This document shows positions 46,516 to 56,105 of a stretch of DNA of 64,000 nucleotides, piece after piece. Position numbers and translations under genes: made by a program. Every line of letters begins with the position of its first letter. The stretch's first letter is position 1. The DNA comes from Anaerolineae bacterium (GTDB taxonomy: Bacteria; Chloroflexota; Anaerolineae; DUEN01), in NCBI GenBank assembly GCA_025060615.1, contig JANXBS010000022.1, forward strand, positions 1 to 64,000, given 5' to 3'. Below the pieces are notes generated by a model. The model made no database searches and was not told the DNA's origin. It worked only from the letters and a program-made list of their open reading frames with translations.

Positions 46516-49500
46516 TTGAGACTCCATACCCGTTATCTGGAAGCGCTGGCGCAGCGTGTCCTTATCTTCGATGGAGCGATGGGGACCAACATCCAGCGCC
46601 TGAACTTGACAGCTACTGACTTCGGCGGCGAGCAGTATTATGGCTGTAATGATTACCTGGTCATCACGCGCCCAGATGTGATCGAGCAGATCCATGCCTC
46701 GTTCCTGGCGGTGGGTTGCGACGTAATCGAGACCGATACTTTTCGCGCGAACCGGGTCACTTTGCGCGAATACGGCCTGCACGACCAGGTGATCAAGATC
46801 AACTGCGCTGCTGCGGCTTTGGCGCGCCGCGTGGCCGACCGCTTTAGCACACCGGACCATCCTCGCTTTGTTGCCGGCTCCATCGGCCCCAGCGGCATGC
46901 TTCCCTCCAGCAGCGACCCCATCCTCAGCGACATCTCCTTCGCCGAGCTGGCCGACGTCTTTCGCGAACAAGCGATCGGGCTGATCGAGGGTGGTGTAGA
47001 CTTGCTCCTGATCGAGACGTCACAGGACATTCTGGAGGTCAAAGCGGCCGTGTTCGGCATCCGTCAAGCCTTCCGGGAGACCAATGTCCGCTTGCCCATC
47101 CAGGCCCAGGTGACGCTGGATACCAGCGGCCGCATGCTGTTAGGCACTGACATCGCCGCCGCATTGGTGACGCTGGAGGCTCTGGACGTAGATGTGCTAG
47201 GCCTGAACTGCTCCACCGGCCCGGAGCATATGTATGAGCCCGCCCGCTATCTCGGTGAGCATAGCCGCCTGCCCGTGTCCATCATCCCCAACGCTGGGCT
47301 CCCTATTAACGATGGCTCCGGCAACGCCATCTATCCTCTCCAGCCGGAGCCGATGGCGAACGATCTCTGCACCTTCGTGACCGAGTTCGGGGTGAACGTG
47401 GTGGGCGGCTGCTGCGGTACGACGCCCGAGCACCTGGCCGCAATTGTGGCCGCCCTCGCCCCTTTCACGTCCTCCCACCCCTCTCTCCAAGCGGGGAGAA
47501 GGGTGAGGGCCCTATCCCAGCGGCTCACTCTCACCCCTGATCGCGACGGCTGGCCCCGCCTGCGCCGCGCGTCCGATGCTGGGGTGCCTCGCCGGCCGAT
47601 GGCCTCCTCGGCCATGCGTGCCGTTTCCCTCGTCCAGGATCCGCCCCCTACCCTCATCGGCGAGCGCATCAACGCGCAGGGCAGCCGTAAGGTCAAGCAA
47701 TTGCTCCTAGCCGAGCAGTATGAGGCTATCCTGGAGATCGCCCGCAGCCAGGTGGAAGGAGGTGCTCACCTTCTAGATGTGTGTGTGGCTCTCACTGAGC
47801 GAGCCGACGAGGCTACGCAGATGCGCGCCGTCGTTCGCCTGCTGGCCCAAAGCGTGGAGGCGCCGTTGGTGATAGACACCACCGAGCCAAAGGTAGTACA
47901 GGCAGCCTTGGAGAGCTATCCCGGCCGGGCCATCGTCAACTCCATCAACCTAGAGAATGGCCGCGAGCGCGTAGATGCCGTCGTGCCGCTGGTGAAGGCG
48001 CACGGGGCCGCGGTGATCGCCCTGACCATTGACGAAGAAGGCATGGCCCACACCGCCGAGCGCAAGCTGGCCATTGCCCGTCGTATTTATGACATCTGCG
48101 TTCACGAATATGGGCTGGAGCCATCCGATCTGATCTTCGATACGCTCACGTTTACGCTGACCACCGGGCAGGAGGAGCTGCGCCGCTCGGCTATCGAGAC
48201 GATGGAAGGCATCCGCCAGATCAAGCGCGAGCTGCCTGGGGTGCTCACCAGCTTGGGGGTGAGCAATATCTCGTTCGGCCTCAACCCTCGCGCCCGAGGC
48301 GTGCTCAACTCGGTCTTCCTGTACCACTGCGTGCAGGCGGGGTTGGACATGGCGATCGTCAACCCCTCGCATATCACGCCGTACGCCGAGATCCCAGCCG
48401 ATCAGCGAGAGCTGGCCGAGGACCTGATCTTCGACCGCCGCCCTGATGCCCTGGCCCGTTACATCGCTTACTTCGAACAACCCGCTCCGGAAGCGGAACA
48501 GCCGGCCACCGAGGAGCCCACCACCGGCATGACCCCCGAGGAGCGAATCCACTGGCAGATCGTCCATCGCAAAAAGGAAGGCATCGAGGCGCTGTTGGAC
48601 GAGGTGCTGGCTCGCCGCACGCCGGTGGAGGTGCTCAACGAGGTCCTGCTGCCGGCGATGAAGGACGTGGGCGATCGCTTCGGTGCTGGCGAGCTGATCC
48701 TGCCCTTCGTGCTGCAGTCGGCGGAGGTGATGAAGCGCGCGGTAGCCCACGTGGAGCGCTTTTTGGAGCGCCGCGATGGGGCCAGCAAGGGTACCGTGGT
48801 GCTGGCCACCGTTTACGGCGACGTGCACGACATCGGCAAGAACTTGGTCAAGACGATCCTGTCCAACAACGGGTATGTGGTGCATGACCTGGGCAAGCAG
48901 GTGCCGGTCAACGTCATCATCGACAAGGCGGTGGAGGTTAACGCCACGGCGATCGGCCTCAGCGCGCTGTTGGTGAGCACTTCCAAACAGATGCCGCTAT
49001 GTGTACAGGAGCTACATCGGCGCGGGCTGAAGTTCCCCGTCCTCATCGGCGGTGCTGCCATCAATCGCCGCTTCGGCCGACGCATCCTCTTTGTAGAAGA
49101 GGGCGTGCCGTACGAGCCGGGAGTGTTTTATTGCAAGGACGCGTTCGAGGGGCTGGCCGTCATGGATGCCTTGGTGGACAAGGAAAAGCGGGCGGCGCTG
49201 CTGGCCCGCATCGTGCAAGAGGCGTGGGACGAGGTGCGAGGCACGAGGCCGCAAGATGGTGAGACGGCGACTCGGCGAATCGGTGAGGCGGCGAAGCCGC
49301 GTGGGATCGAAGCGGTGCCCATCCCCAAGCCGCCCTTCTGGGGCCCGCGTGTGTTGAGATACATCCCACTAGCTGAGGTGTTCCCACTGATAGACCGGGA
49401 CGAGCTGTTTCGGCTGAGCTGGGGGGCCAAAAACGCCCACGGAGAGACCTGGGAGGCGTTGCGTACTCAATTCGAACAACGGTTGGCGCGTATGGAGGCG

Positions 49501-50127
49501 CATGCACTGGCACATGGATGGTTGCGTCCACAGGCCGTGTACGGGTATTTCCCTTGCCAGTCTGAGGGCGACGAGCTGATCGTGTACGCGCCGGATAGCG
49601 TCATGACCAGCCGGCCGCGGGCGATCGCCCGCTTCACCTTCCCGCGTCAGGAGGGGGAAGAGGGGCTATGTATCGCCGACTATTTCATGCCAGTGGATTC
49701 TGGACAAATGGACGTGGTGGCGTTTCAGGTGGTGACGGTAGGGCCGGAGGCCACCGAACGCTTCGACGCGCTGCAGGCTGCGGGGGACTACAGCGAGGCT
49801 TACTACACCCACGGGCTGGCCGTGCAGACGGCGGAGGCCACCGCCGAGTGGCTCCATCGCCGCATCAAGCAGGAGCTGGGCATCGGCGATCGCGGCAAGC
49901 GCTACTCGTGGGGGTATCCGGCCTGCCCAGACTTAGAGGATCACGCAAAGGTGTTTCAACTATTGCCGGCGGAGCGGGAACTAGGGATGAGCCTCACCGC
50001 GGCCTTCCAGTTGGTGCCTGAGCAGAGCACGGCCGCCATCGTCGTCCATCATCCGCAGGCGCGCTACTTCAGCGTGGGCGGCAGCCGAGTGGAACAGCTC
50101 CTACGCGAGCAAGCCAAAGCGATATGA
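46516..50127 (+). CDS. metH: Cobalamin-dependent methionine synthase
   Basis: MetH methylates homocysteine from methyltetrahydrofolate via methylcobalamin. The 1203-residue protein has all four modules: homocysteine domain with zinc ligands Cys232 (GLNCSTG) and Cys299/Cys300 (GGCCGTTPEH); the pterin domain (LIGERINAQGSRK, IDTTEPKV); the B12 domain with His771 in GDVHDIGKN; and the SAM/activation domain (YFPCQSEGDE, SWGYPACPDL). The TTG at 46516 is chosen because the conserved YLEALAQRVLIFDGAMGT lies before the first ATG; GGAG is nine bases upstream. Two inter-domain linkers contain repeat-like DNA. Confidence 0.96.
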   Translation: MRLHTRYLEALAQRVLIFDGAMGTNIQRLNLTATDFGGEQYYGCNDYLVITRPDVIEQIHASFLAVGCDVIETDTFRANRVTLREYGLHDQVIKINCAAAALARRVADRFSTPDHPRFVAGSIGPSGMLPSSSDPILSDISFAELADVFREQAIGLIEGGVDLLLIETSQDILEVKAAVFGIRQAFRETNVRLPIQAQVTLDTSGRMLLGTDIAAALVTLEALDVDVLGLNCSTGPEHMYEPARYLGEHSRLPVSIIPNAGLPINDGSGNAIYPLQPEPMANDLCTFVTEFGVNVVGGCCGTTPEHLAAIVAALAPFTSSHPSLQAGRRVRALSQRLTLTPDRDGWPRLRRASDAGVPRRPMASSAMRAVSLVQDPPPTLIGERINAQGSRKVKQLLLAEQYEAILEIARSQVEGGAHLLDVCVALTERADEATQMRAVVRLLAQSVEAPLVIDTTEPKVVQAALESYPGRAIVNSINLENGRERVDAVVPLVKAHGAAVIALTIDEEGMAHTAERKLAIARRIYDICVHEYGLEPSDLIFDTLTFTLTTGQEELRRSAIETMEGIRQIKRELPGVLTSLGVSNISFGLNPRARGVLNSVFLYHCVQAGLDMAIVNPSHITPYAEIPADQRELAEDLIFDRRPDALARYIAYFEQPAPEAEQPATEEPTTGMTPEERIHWQIVHRKKEGIEALLDEVLARRTPVEVLNEVLLPAMKDVGDRFGAGELILPFVLQSAEVMKRAVAHVERFLERRDGASKGTVVLATVYGDVHDIGKNLVKTILSNNGYVVHDLGKQVPVNVIIDKAVEVNATAIGLSALLVSTSKQMPLCVQELHRRGLKFPVLIGGAAINRRFGRRILFVEEGVPYEPGVFYCKDAFEGLAVMDALVDKEKRAALLARIVQEAWDEVRGTRPQDGETATRRIGEAAKPRGIEAVPIPKPPFWGPRVLRYIPLAEVFPLIDRDELFRLSWGAKNAHGETWEALRTQFEQRLARMEAHALAHGWLRPQAVYGYFPCQSEGDELIVYAPDSVMTSRPRAIARFTFPRQEGEEGLCIADYFMPVDSGQMDVVAFQVVTVGPEATERFDALQAAGDYSEAYYTHGLAVQTAEATAEWLHRRIKQELGIGDRGKRYSWGYPACPDLEDHAKVFQLLPAERELGMSLTAAFQLVPEQSTAAIVVHHPQARYFSVGGSRVEQLLREQAKAI
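47476..47505. repeat. Imperfect palindrome inside metH, first linker
   Basis: CACCCCTCTCTCC (47476-47488) and GGGGAGAAGGGTG (47493-47505) are inverted around AAGC with two mismatches. They encode part of the arginine-rich linker between the homocysteine and pterin domains, a place where other MetH proteins have short, variable sequence. It looks like an intergenic repeat captured in frame. Confidence 0.55.
49258..49294. repeat. Short direct repeat inside metH, third linker
   Basis: GGTGAGACGGCGA (49258-49270) and GGTGAGGCGGCGA (49282-49294) are direct repeats with one mismatch, 24 bases apart, separated by CTCGGCGAATC. They encode the linker between the B12 and activation domains (DGETATRRIGEAAKPRG). 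Confidence 0.5.
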
Positions 50128-50183
50128 ATTATATTGATCCATCTGATCAGCCCGGTGTAGACTCGTTAGAGGTTGCGCCAGGG

Positions 50184-50354
50184 TCAGCGCTCGATTTTGA
50201 CGTTGAAGGCCGTCTTGGCGGGATTGACATCGATCACGCCGGTAAAGTGGTGAATCTCTCCCATGTAGAGGCTAAAGCGCTGCCTCTCACCAACGATTTC
50301 ACCGGCGAGTGTGGAACAGCGGTAAGGGCATTCTGATTCATGAGGTAGGGCCAT
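50184..50354 (-). CDS. Possible small or remnant gene convergent to metH
   Basis: A 56-codon frame from ATG at 50354 encodes a protein ending GEIHHFTGVIDVNPAKTAFN and KIER. Most of its codons end in G or C, as in the neighbouring genes; the opposite-strand frame at 50124-50336 shows no such bias. The N-terminus contains CPYRC. No family is recognised. The start has no ribosome binding site and coincides with the start of the amidohydrolase on the other strand, so this may be the C-terminal remnant of a longer lost gene. Confidence 0.35.
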   Translation of the reverse strand: MALPHESECPYRCSTLAGEIVGERQRFSLYMGEIHHFTGVIDVNPAKTAFNVKIER

Positions 50355-51567
50355 GCCGAATCTTCGCTCGGAAGCCCAGGCGTTGATGGGGCAGCTTGTG
50401 GCTTGGCGGCGGGACTTCCATCGCCATCCGGAGCTGGCCTTTGAGGAGCGGCGAACGGCCGCGAAGGTCGCTGAGCTTTTAGAGCGCCTGGGCTATGAGG
50501 TGCAAGCCGGGGTAGGCAAAACCGGCGTTGTCGGCATCTTGGAAGGGGAGCGAGCGGGTAAGACAGCGTTATTACGCTTTGACATGGATGCGCTGCCCAT
50601 CGAGGAGGCCAATGAGACGGAATACGCCTCGCGGGTTCCGGGGAAGATGCATGCCTGCGGCCATGATGGCCACACAGCCATCGGACTGGGGGTGGCCACC
50701 CTATTGGCCCGGCATCGCCGCGCGCTGGCCGGGCGGGTGAAGCTAATCTTTCAGCCAGCCGAAGAAACGGCCAACGGCGCGCGCGCCATGATCGCCGATG
50801 GCGTGCTCAACGATCCGGCTCCTGACATCGCCCTAGGGTTGCACCTGTGGAACTCGCTGCCGGTGGGGCGGGCTATCGTCCAAGCGGGGCCGTTGATGGC
50901 CGCAGCTATGCACTTTAAGCTCACGATTTATGGCCGTGGCGGTCACGGGGCTATGCCCCATGAAGCCATAGACGCGCTGGTGACAGCCGCTTACGTGGTC
51001 ACTGCGCTTCAAACCATCATCAGCCGTAACGTCAACCCTGTGGAGACCGCCGTGCTGAGCGTGGGCACTTTCTACGCTGGCCGGGCTTTTAACGTCATCG
51101 CCGACCGGGCTGAGCTGAGCGGCACCATTCGGGCGTTTGACGAGCAGCTTATGGCTCAGATGCAGGAGCGTTTGCGTCAGGTCGTGGCCGGCGTGACGCA
51201 GGCATTCGGTGCGACGTTTGAGCTAGAGCTGGAACATGCGGCCCCGGCAGTGGTGAACGATCCGGTCGCTGCCTCACTGGTGGCTGGCGCAGCCCGTCGG
51301 GTGTTAGGGGATGCGTCGGTAGGCTCCACGGAGCCGGTATTGGTCTCTGAGGACATGGCGGAGTTTCTGAAGCGCGTTCCCGGCTGCTTCTTCTTTCTCG
51401 GCTCGATGAACCCTGAGCGTGGGCTGGATTATCCTCATCATCACCCGCGTTTTGACTTCGATGAAGCGGTATTGCCCTTGGGAGTGGCCATTCTGGCTGA
51501 AGCAGCGATTACCTATCTGGGCGAACAAGGCGAAAGCGATGACGCTGCTACCTCACCCCACTCCTGA
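50353..51567 (+). CDS. M20-family amidohydrolase (N-acyl amino acid hydrolase type)
   Basis: These zinc-dependent enzymes remove acyl groups from amino acids (IAA-amino acid, hippurate or N-acetyl amino acid hydrolases). The 404-residue protein has RRDFHRHPELAFEE, the metal motif MHACGHDGHTAIGLG, the catalytic Glu in FQPAEETANGA, the lid-domain GRGGHGAMPHEAIDA and the late metal His in YPHHHPRFDFDE. GAGGTAGGG precedes the ATG. The exact acyl group cannot be read. A small gene starts 29 bases before its stop. Confidence 0.92.
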   Translation: MPNLRSEAQALMGQLVAWRRDFHRHPELAFEERRTAAKVAELLERLGYEVQAGVGKTGVVGILEGERAGKTALLRFDMDALPIEEANETEYASRVPGKMHACGHDGHTAIGLGVATLLARHRRALAGRVKLIFQPAEETANGARAMIADGVLNDPAPDIALGLHLWNSLPVGRAIVQAGPLMAAAMHFKLTIYGRGGHGAMPHEAIDALVTAAYVVTALQTIISRNVNPVETAVLSVGTFYAGRAFNVIADRAELSGTIRAFDEQLMAQMQERLRQVVAGVTQAFGATFELELEHAAPAVVNDPVAASLVAGAARRVLGDASVGSTEPVLVSEDMAEFLKRVPGCFFFLGSMNPERGLDYPHHHPRFDFDEAVLPLGVAILAEAAITYLGEQGESDDAATSPHS

Positions 51568-51922
51568 GCGGCCCTGGATTGTGATCGAAGGGGAGCTCGT
51601 AGACGAGCGCCGACGCCCGCTCTCGCAGTGTACGGTCCAGGTGGTCGAATGGGAGGGCGATGTGCTCGACGCTACCGTCGAATGGGGCTCTCGCTTTCGG
51701 CTGCGCGTGCCGCGGCCGGAATATCCGTTAGTGGTCTTCTTCCGCATCACCACGCTGGACGACGCTGCGGTCAGCACCCATGACGAGCGCGATTCCCCCT
51801 CGCTGGTCATCCACCCGTCCGATCAGCAGATACGGGTGCGATTGGTGGCGCTACGATCGGCGTATGAATCCCCCAGCCGTTCATGGCAGCCGGCGTGGCG
51901 AGCGGAGCGGCTGGCCGGGTAA
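51539..51922 (+). CDS. Small beta-sandwich (carboxypeptidase-regulatory-like) protein
   Basis: The 127-residue protein contains the pattern IEGELVDERRRPLSQCTVQV followed by SRFRLRVPRPEYPLVVFFRIT, similar to the transthyretin-like carboxypeptidase regulatory fold. No signal peptide is seen. The ATG at 51539 overlaps the amidohydrolase by 29 bases, implying coupling, and the LysE-type gene follows 22 bases later. The C-terminal 25 residues are polar. The fold assignment is by pattern and tentative; the function is unknown. Confidence 0.55.
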   Translation: MTLLPHPTPERPWIVIEGELVDERRRPLSQCTVQVVEWEGDVLDATVEWGSRFRLRVPRPEYPLVVFFRITTLDDAAVSTHDERDSPSLVIHPSDQQIRVRLVALRSAYESPSRSWQPAWRAERLAG

Positions 51923-51944
51923 ATATTTTAGGAGGGAAAGCCAG

Positions 51945-52601
51945 GTGGATCTGATCGCGATCGCTGCGGCGTTTTGGCTCATTAGCCTTTCAGGAGCGCT
52001 CTCGCCGGGGCCGCTCACTGCGATGGCCATCAGTGAGGGGGCACGCGCCGGCTTCTGGAGTGGCCCCAAGCTGGCGTTAGGACACGGGCTGATCGAGGGC
52101 CTGCTGGTGCTGGCCATCGCCTACGGGCTAGGGGGATGGCTGCAACAGCCCATGGTGGCCGGCCTGATCGGGTTGGCCGGCGGGCTACTGCTTCTGTGGA
52201 TAGGGTATGGGCTGATCGCGGGGGCGTGGAGTGGGCGACTGTCGTTGCAGAACGCGCGGACAGCCCCACCGCCAGGGGCTGCCCGTTTAGGGCAGGTGGC
52301 CGCAGGCGCGTTGCTCAGCGTAGGCAATCCTTACTGGTCGTTGTGGTGGGCCACCTTCGGCGCCAGCCAGATCCTGCGGGTCGCCCCGTACGGGCTATTG
52401 GGATTGGCCTTTTTCTACGTGATCGGCCATTGGACCACTGACCTGGGCTGGCTGAGCCTGTTGAGCCTGACCACGGCCTCAGGGCGCAATGCGATTGGGG
52501 AGCGCGCGTACCGGATTGCACTATTGGTTTGCGGGGCGTTTCTGATCGCCTTCGCCGGCTACTTCGCATGGTCGGGTTGGCGGTTTCTCAGCGCCAGATG
52601 A
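51945..52601 (+). CDS. LysE/RhtB-family exporter
   Basis: The 218-residue protein has about six helices and the family start AAFWLISLSGALSPGPLTAMAISEGARAG, followed by GHGLIEGLLVLAIAYG and GNPYWSLWWATFGA. Members export amino acids or related small molecules; the substrate is unknown. GGAGGG lies upstream of the GTG at 51945; the frame extends upstream through the previous gene without family similarity. Being next to an N-acyl amino acid hydrolase fits amino acid efflux. Confidence 0.85.
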   Translation: MDLIAIAAAFWLISLSGALSPGPLTAMAISEGARAGFWSGPKLALGHGLIEGLLVLAIAYGLGGWLQQPMVAGLIGLAGGLLLLWIGYGLIAGAWSGRLSLQNARTAPPPGAARLGQVAAGALLSVGNPYWSLWWATFGASQILRVAPYGLLGLAFFYVIGHWTTDLGWLSLLSLTTASGRNAIGERAYRIALLVCGAFLIAFAGYFAWSGWRFLSAR

Positions 52602-52625
52602 TGATCCTTTCTTGTGAGGAAAACG

Positions 52626-53594
52626 ATGGCTCGGTTGCGATGGAGTAAGCTGGTGAAGGTGCTGGCGCTCGGAGCAGGAGGATTGGCGGCAGTCAACGCT
52701 TATCTCGCAGCGACTGCGCCACCACTACTGCCCCCCGTCCGCGCGAAGACACAGCACCACCTCTGGCGAGGCTTTCGTCTGGCGTATTGGGTCGCTGGGC
52801 CGGAGGATGCCCCACCAGTGGTGTTGATTCACGGGCACTATCCCTTCGCCTCGGCCTACGAGATGCGCCGCCCCTTCTCCCACCTGTCCGAGCGCTTTCG
52901 CGTGTATCTGCTGGACCTATTGGGGTACGGGCTGTCGGCGCGGCCGCCGCTGGTCTACACAGCGGAGTTATACCGATCGCTCATCGCCGATTTCGCGCGT
53001 CAGGTGGTGGGCCGGCCGATCCATGGAATCGCCAGCTTGCTCAGCGCGGCGCACACGATCGCGGCCGCAGCGGCGGAGCCAGAGCTATTTCGGTCGTTGA
53101 CGTTGATCTGTCCAGGCGGGATTGGGATCTGGGATGGGCCGCCGTTGGGATGGCAGCGGACGATCGGCACGCTGCTGCGCGTCCCTGTCTTTGGCGAGGC
53201 ACTTTTCAATGCGCTGACCTGTCGTCCTGCCATCGCATATCTCCTGCGAAATCATGTGTACGCTTATCCCTCTCTGGTCACCGAGGGGATAATAGACCTC
53301 TGTTACACTGCAGCACACCAGCCGGGCGCGCGTTACGCGCCCTCCGCCTTCTTGAGCGGGCAGCTCAACTGCGACGTGCGCCAGGATTTCGCGCGCTTAG
53401 AGCTGCCGGTGCAGCTTGTCTGGGGGCGCCAGGCCGAGTTCGTGCCAGTGACGCTGGCTCAGAGCTTTCTCAGCCTTAATGGACAGGCGCGCCTGGATGT
53501 CCTAGATGACGCTGGCCTGACGCCGCACGAGGAACAGGCCGAGATGTTCAACGCTCGAGTGGTGGAGTTCATCACGAGCGTGTTCTCTCGATGA
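52626..53594 (+). CDS. Alpha/beta-hydrolase fold protein with altered nucleophile elbow
   Basis: The 322-residue protein has an N-terminal hydrophobic stretch (VKVLALGAGGLAAVNAYLAA), then the fold: VVLIHGHYPFAS, VYLLDLLGYGLSARPP, LTLICPGGIG and VQLVWGRQAEFVP. The usual GxSxG elbow reads HGIASLLSAAHT, keeping a serine but losing both glycines. The acid position is Glu (QAEFVP) and the His is in LTPHEEQAE. It may be a membrane-associated hydrolase with unusual geometry, or an inactive family member. GAGG precedes the ATG at 52626. Confidence 0.8.
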   Translation: MARLRWSKLVKVLALGAGGLAAVNAYLAATAPPLLPPVRAKTQHHLWRGFRLAYWVAGPEDAPPVVLIHGHYPFASAYEMRRPFSHLSERFRVYLLDLLGYGLSARPPLVYTAELYRSLIADFARQVVGRPIHGIASLLSAAHTIAAAAAEPELFRSLTLICPGGIGIWDGPPLGWQRTIGTLLRVPVFGEALFNALTCRPAIAYLLRNHVYAYPSLVTEGIIDLCYTAAHQPGARYAPSAFLSGQLNCDVRQDFARLELPVQLVWGRQAEFVPVTLAQSFLSLNGQARLDVLDDAGLTPHEEQAEMFNARVVEFITSVFSR

Positions 53595-53685
53595 GCGAGG
53601 AGCATCAGCGAACATACAAGCGATGAAGCAGGTTGCACTTGCCCTGAACATCATCCAAGCTTTTTCATCTTAAAGGGAGGCCCTC

Positions 53686-56058
53686 ATGACCGAGCAAGCT
53701 TTCCAGCCCATTGGCCATCTGTTGCGTTGGGCTCGCCGTGACGCCACGTTCGACCTGTTCTGCCAGAATGGCCGTGTGCGCGTGCAAGTGCTAACATCGA
53801 ATTTGATTCGGGTGCGCGCCACACCGATGGCTGACTTCGGGCCGGACGAATCGTGGGCAGTGGTGAAGAGCGAATGGGACGCCCCAGCGGTCAACGTCGA
53901 AGAGAACGGGTGGGCCTTGGCTCTCTCTACGAGCGAATTGAGGCTGGAGATCGGAAAAGAGCCGTTACGCCTTCGCTTCTACGATGCCCAGGGCCGGCTT
54001 CTCTCGGCTGATGAGGAGTCCCGCGGTATGGGATGGCAGGGAGGCGCGCCGGTTGCCTACTTTGCCCTGCCCGATGACGAGCACATCCTGGGCCTGGGCG
54101 AGAAGGTGGGCCCTCTAGATAAGCGCGATCATCGGTGGGAAATGTGGAATACGGACGCTCATCCGCGCCATCTCCCTACCACGGATCCCATGTACGAATC
54201 GTTTCCCGTCTATCTGGGCTTGCGGCCCGGGCTGGGATATGCTCGTTTCTTCGATAACACCTGGCGCAGCCATTTCGACTTCGGCTACAGTGAACCGGGG
54301 GTCTTCCGCTACGACGCAGCCGGTGGCGAGCTGAACTACTACTTCCTCTACGGCCCGGAGCCGGCGGCGATCCTGGCCCGCTATAGCGAGCTCACCGGCC
54401 GCATGCCGATGCCGCCGCGCTGGGCGCTGGGACATCAGCAGTGCCGCTGGAGCTACTATCCCGAGGCCAAGGTGCGAGAGGTCGCCCAGAAGCTGCGCAG
54501 CCACGGCCTGCCTACCGATGTCATCTACCTGGATATTGACTACATGGACGGTTACCGCGTGTTCACCTGGGACCGAGAGCGCTTTCCAGATCCGAAGAAA
54601 CTAATCGCCGACCTGCGCGCCCAGGGCTTTCGAACGGTCACCATCGTGGATCCAGGCGTCAAGGTGGACGAGCAATACGATGTTTATCGGGAGGGTGTGG
54701 CGCACGGCTATTTCTGCAAGAAGCCCGACGGCAGCTTGTTTGTTGGGCCGGTGTGGCCTGGCGATGCGGTGTTCCCCGACTTCACCCATCCCGAGGTACG
54801 CCGTTGGTGGGGCGATCTGCATCAGGAACCGTTGCTCGACATGGGGGTGGCGGGTATCTGGAACGATATGAATGAGCCGGCGGTGTTCGGCGGTGTCGGC
54901 TGGACCATGGACGAGGACGTAATTCACTACGACTACGGCCACTATACGCCGCACAGCAAGTCGCATAATGTGTATGGCCTATTGATGACTCGCGCTACGC
55001 GCGAGGCGTTGGAGCGGATGCGGCCCAACGAGCGCGCCTTCGTGCTGACTCGCGCCGCCTATGCTGGCGTGCAGCGATACGCAGCCGTCTGGATGGGCGA
55101 TAACTCAAGCTGGTGGGAACATCTGTGGTTGGCGATGCCGATGTGTCTGAGCGTAGGACTGGCCGGACAACCGTTTGTCGGCGTGGACATCGGCGGCTTT
55201 AGCGAGGATTGCACGCCAGAGCTGTACGCGCGCTGGGTGCAGCTGGGAGCCTTCACGCCGCTCTGCCGCACCCACACGGCCCTAGGCACACGCGATCAGG
55301 AGCCATACGCCTTTGGCCCGGAAGTGGAGCGCATCGCCCGCCGGTATTTGGAGCTGCGCTACCGACTGCTACCGTACATCTACACTCTGTTCTGGGAAGC
55401 CTCGCAGACCGGAGCCCCCATCATGCGTCCGCTGGTCTATGCTTATCCCGACGATCCTACGACCTACGAGATCAGCGACCAGTTTCTATGGGGTCATGCA
55501 TTCCTGGTCGCCCCGATTTATCAGGAAAAGGTGACCCACCGTGCGGTGTATTTGCCCGCCGGCCGTTGGATTGACTACTGGACGGGAAGGATGCACGAGG
55601 GGCCAAGCTGGATCGTGGCAGAAGCGCCGCTGGACACCTTGCCGCTCTACGTGCGGGCGGGGAGCATCATCCCCACCGGCCCAGCCATGCAATACACCGA
55701 TGAAAAGCCGCTCGACCCGTTGACCCTGGAGGTATTCGGAGGCGGCAGCGGTCGTTTCACTCTATATGAGGATGATGGCCTGACCATGGCCTATCGGGAA
55801 GGGGATTGGGCGATCACTGAAATGATCTATGAGGAGACATCGTCAGCAGCCACTTTGACCATCTCGGCTCGGCAGGGAAAGTATAGGCCAGCGCCGCGGC
55901 GGATCATCGCTCGCTTTCACGGCTGGCCTCAGCCCACAACCTCTATTACTCTAGACGGGCAGCCAGTAGCAGTCTCCCTGGATCAAGCCGTCGGCATGAC
56001 CACGTTATCCTGGGCCGACGATGGCCGTGCTCACGAGATCGTCTTACAGCGTGTCTAA
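53686..56058 (+). CDS. GH31 alpha-glucosidase / alpha-xylosidase family
   Basis: The 790-residue glycoside hydrolase has an N-terminal beta-sandwich, a (beta/alpha)8 barrel with the nucleophile Asp394 in GIWNDMNEP and the acid/base Asp472 in WMGDNSSWWEHL, and C-terminal beta domains. LPTDVIYLDIDYMDGYRVFTW and FVGVDIGGF are also typical. There is no signal peptide, so it should act on imported maltooligosaccharides. GGGAGG precedes the ATG. It may supply glucose together with the MalQ pair, although these lie 16 kb away. Specificity within GH31 is not certain. Confidence 0.94.
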   Translation: MTEQAFQPIGHLLRWARRDATFDLFCQNGRVRVQVLTSNLIRVRATPMADFGPDESWAVVKSEWDAPAVNVEENGWALALSTSELRLEIGKEPLRLRFYDAQGRLLSADEESRGMGWQGGAPVAYFALPDDEHILGLGEKVGPLDKRDHRWEMWNTDAHPRHLPTTDPMYESFPVYLGLRPGLGYARFFDNTWRSHFDFGYSEPGVFRYDAAGGELNYYFLYGPEPAAILARYSELTGRMPMPPRWALGHQQCRWSYYPEAKVREVAQKLRSHGLPTDVIYLDIDYMDGYRVFTWDRERFPDPKKLIADLRAQGFRTVTIVDPGVKVDEQYDVYREGVAHGYFCKKPDGSLFVGPVWPGDAVFPDFTHPEVRRWWGDLHQEPLLDMGVAGIWNDMNEPAVFGGVGWTMDEDVIHYDYGHYTPHSKSHNVYGLLMTRATREALERMRPNERAFVLTRAAYAGVQRYAAVWMGDNSSWWEHLWLAMPMCLSVGLAGQPFVGVDIGGFSEDCTPELYARWVQLGAFTPLCRTHTALGTRDQEPYAFGPEVERIARRYLELRYRLLPYIYTLFWEASQTGAPIMRPLVYAYPDDPTTYEISDQFLWGHAFLVAPIYQEKVTHRAVYLPAGRWIDYWTGRMHEGPSWIVAEAPLDTLPLYVRAGSIIPTGPAMQYTDEKPLDPLTLEVFGGGSGRFTLYEDDGLTMAYREGDWAITEMIYEETSSAATLTISARQGKYRPAPRRIIARFHGWPQPTTSITLDGQPVAVSLDQAVGMTTLSWADDGRAHEIVLQRV

Positions 56059-56105
56059 GAGGGTGTTTGAGAAGCCTCGACCGGCTCCTAGAGAACTTTC
56101 ATGCC

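Noticed and set aside
47950-48885. Long open frame (311 codons) on the minus strand inside metH
   Set aside because: It is the antisense of a fully conserved MetH pterin/B12 region. Its translation is low in complexity with no family pattern and no ribosome binding site.
50124-50336. 70-codon plus-strand frame directly after metH
   Set aside because: Codon third positions are close to unbiased and there is no ribosome binding site. The opposite strand of the same region has better coding character.
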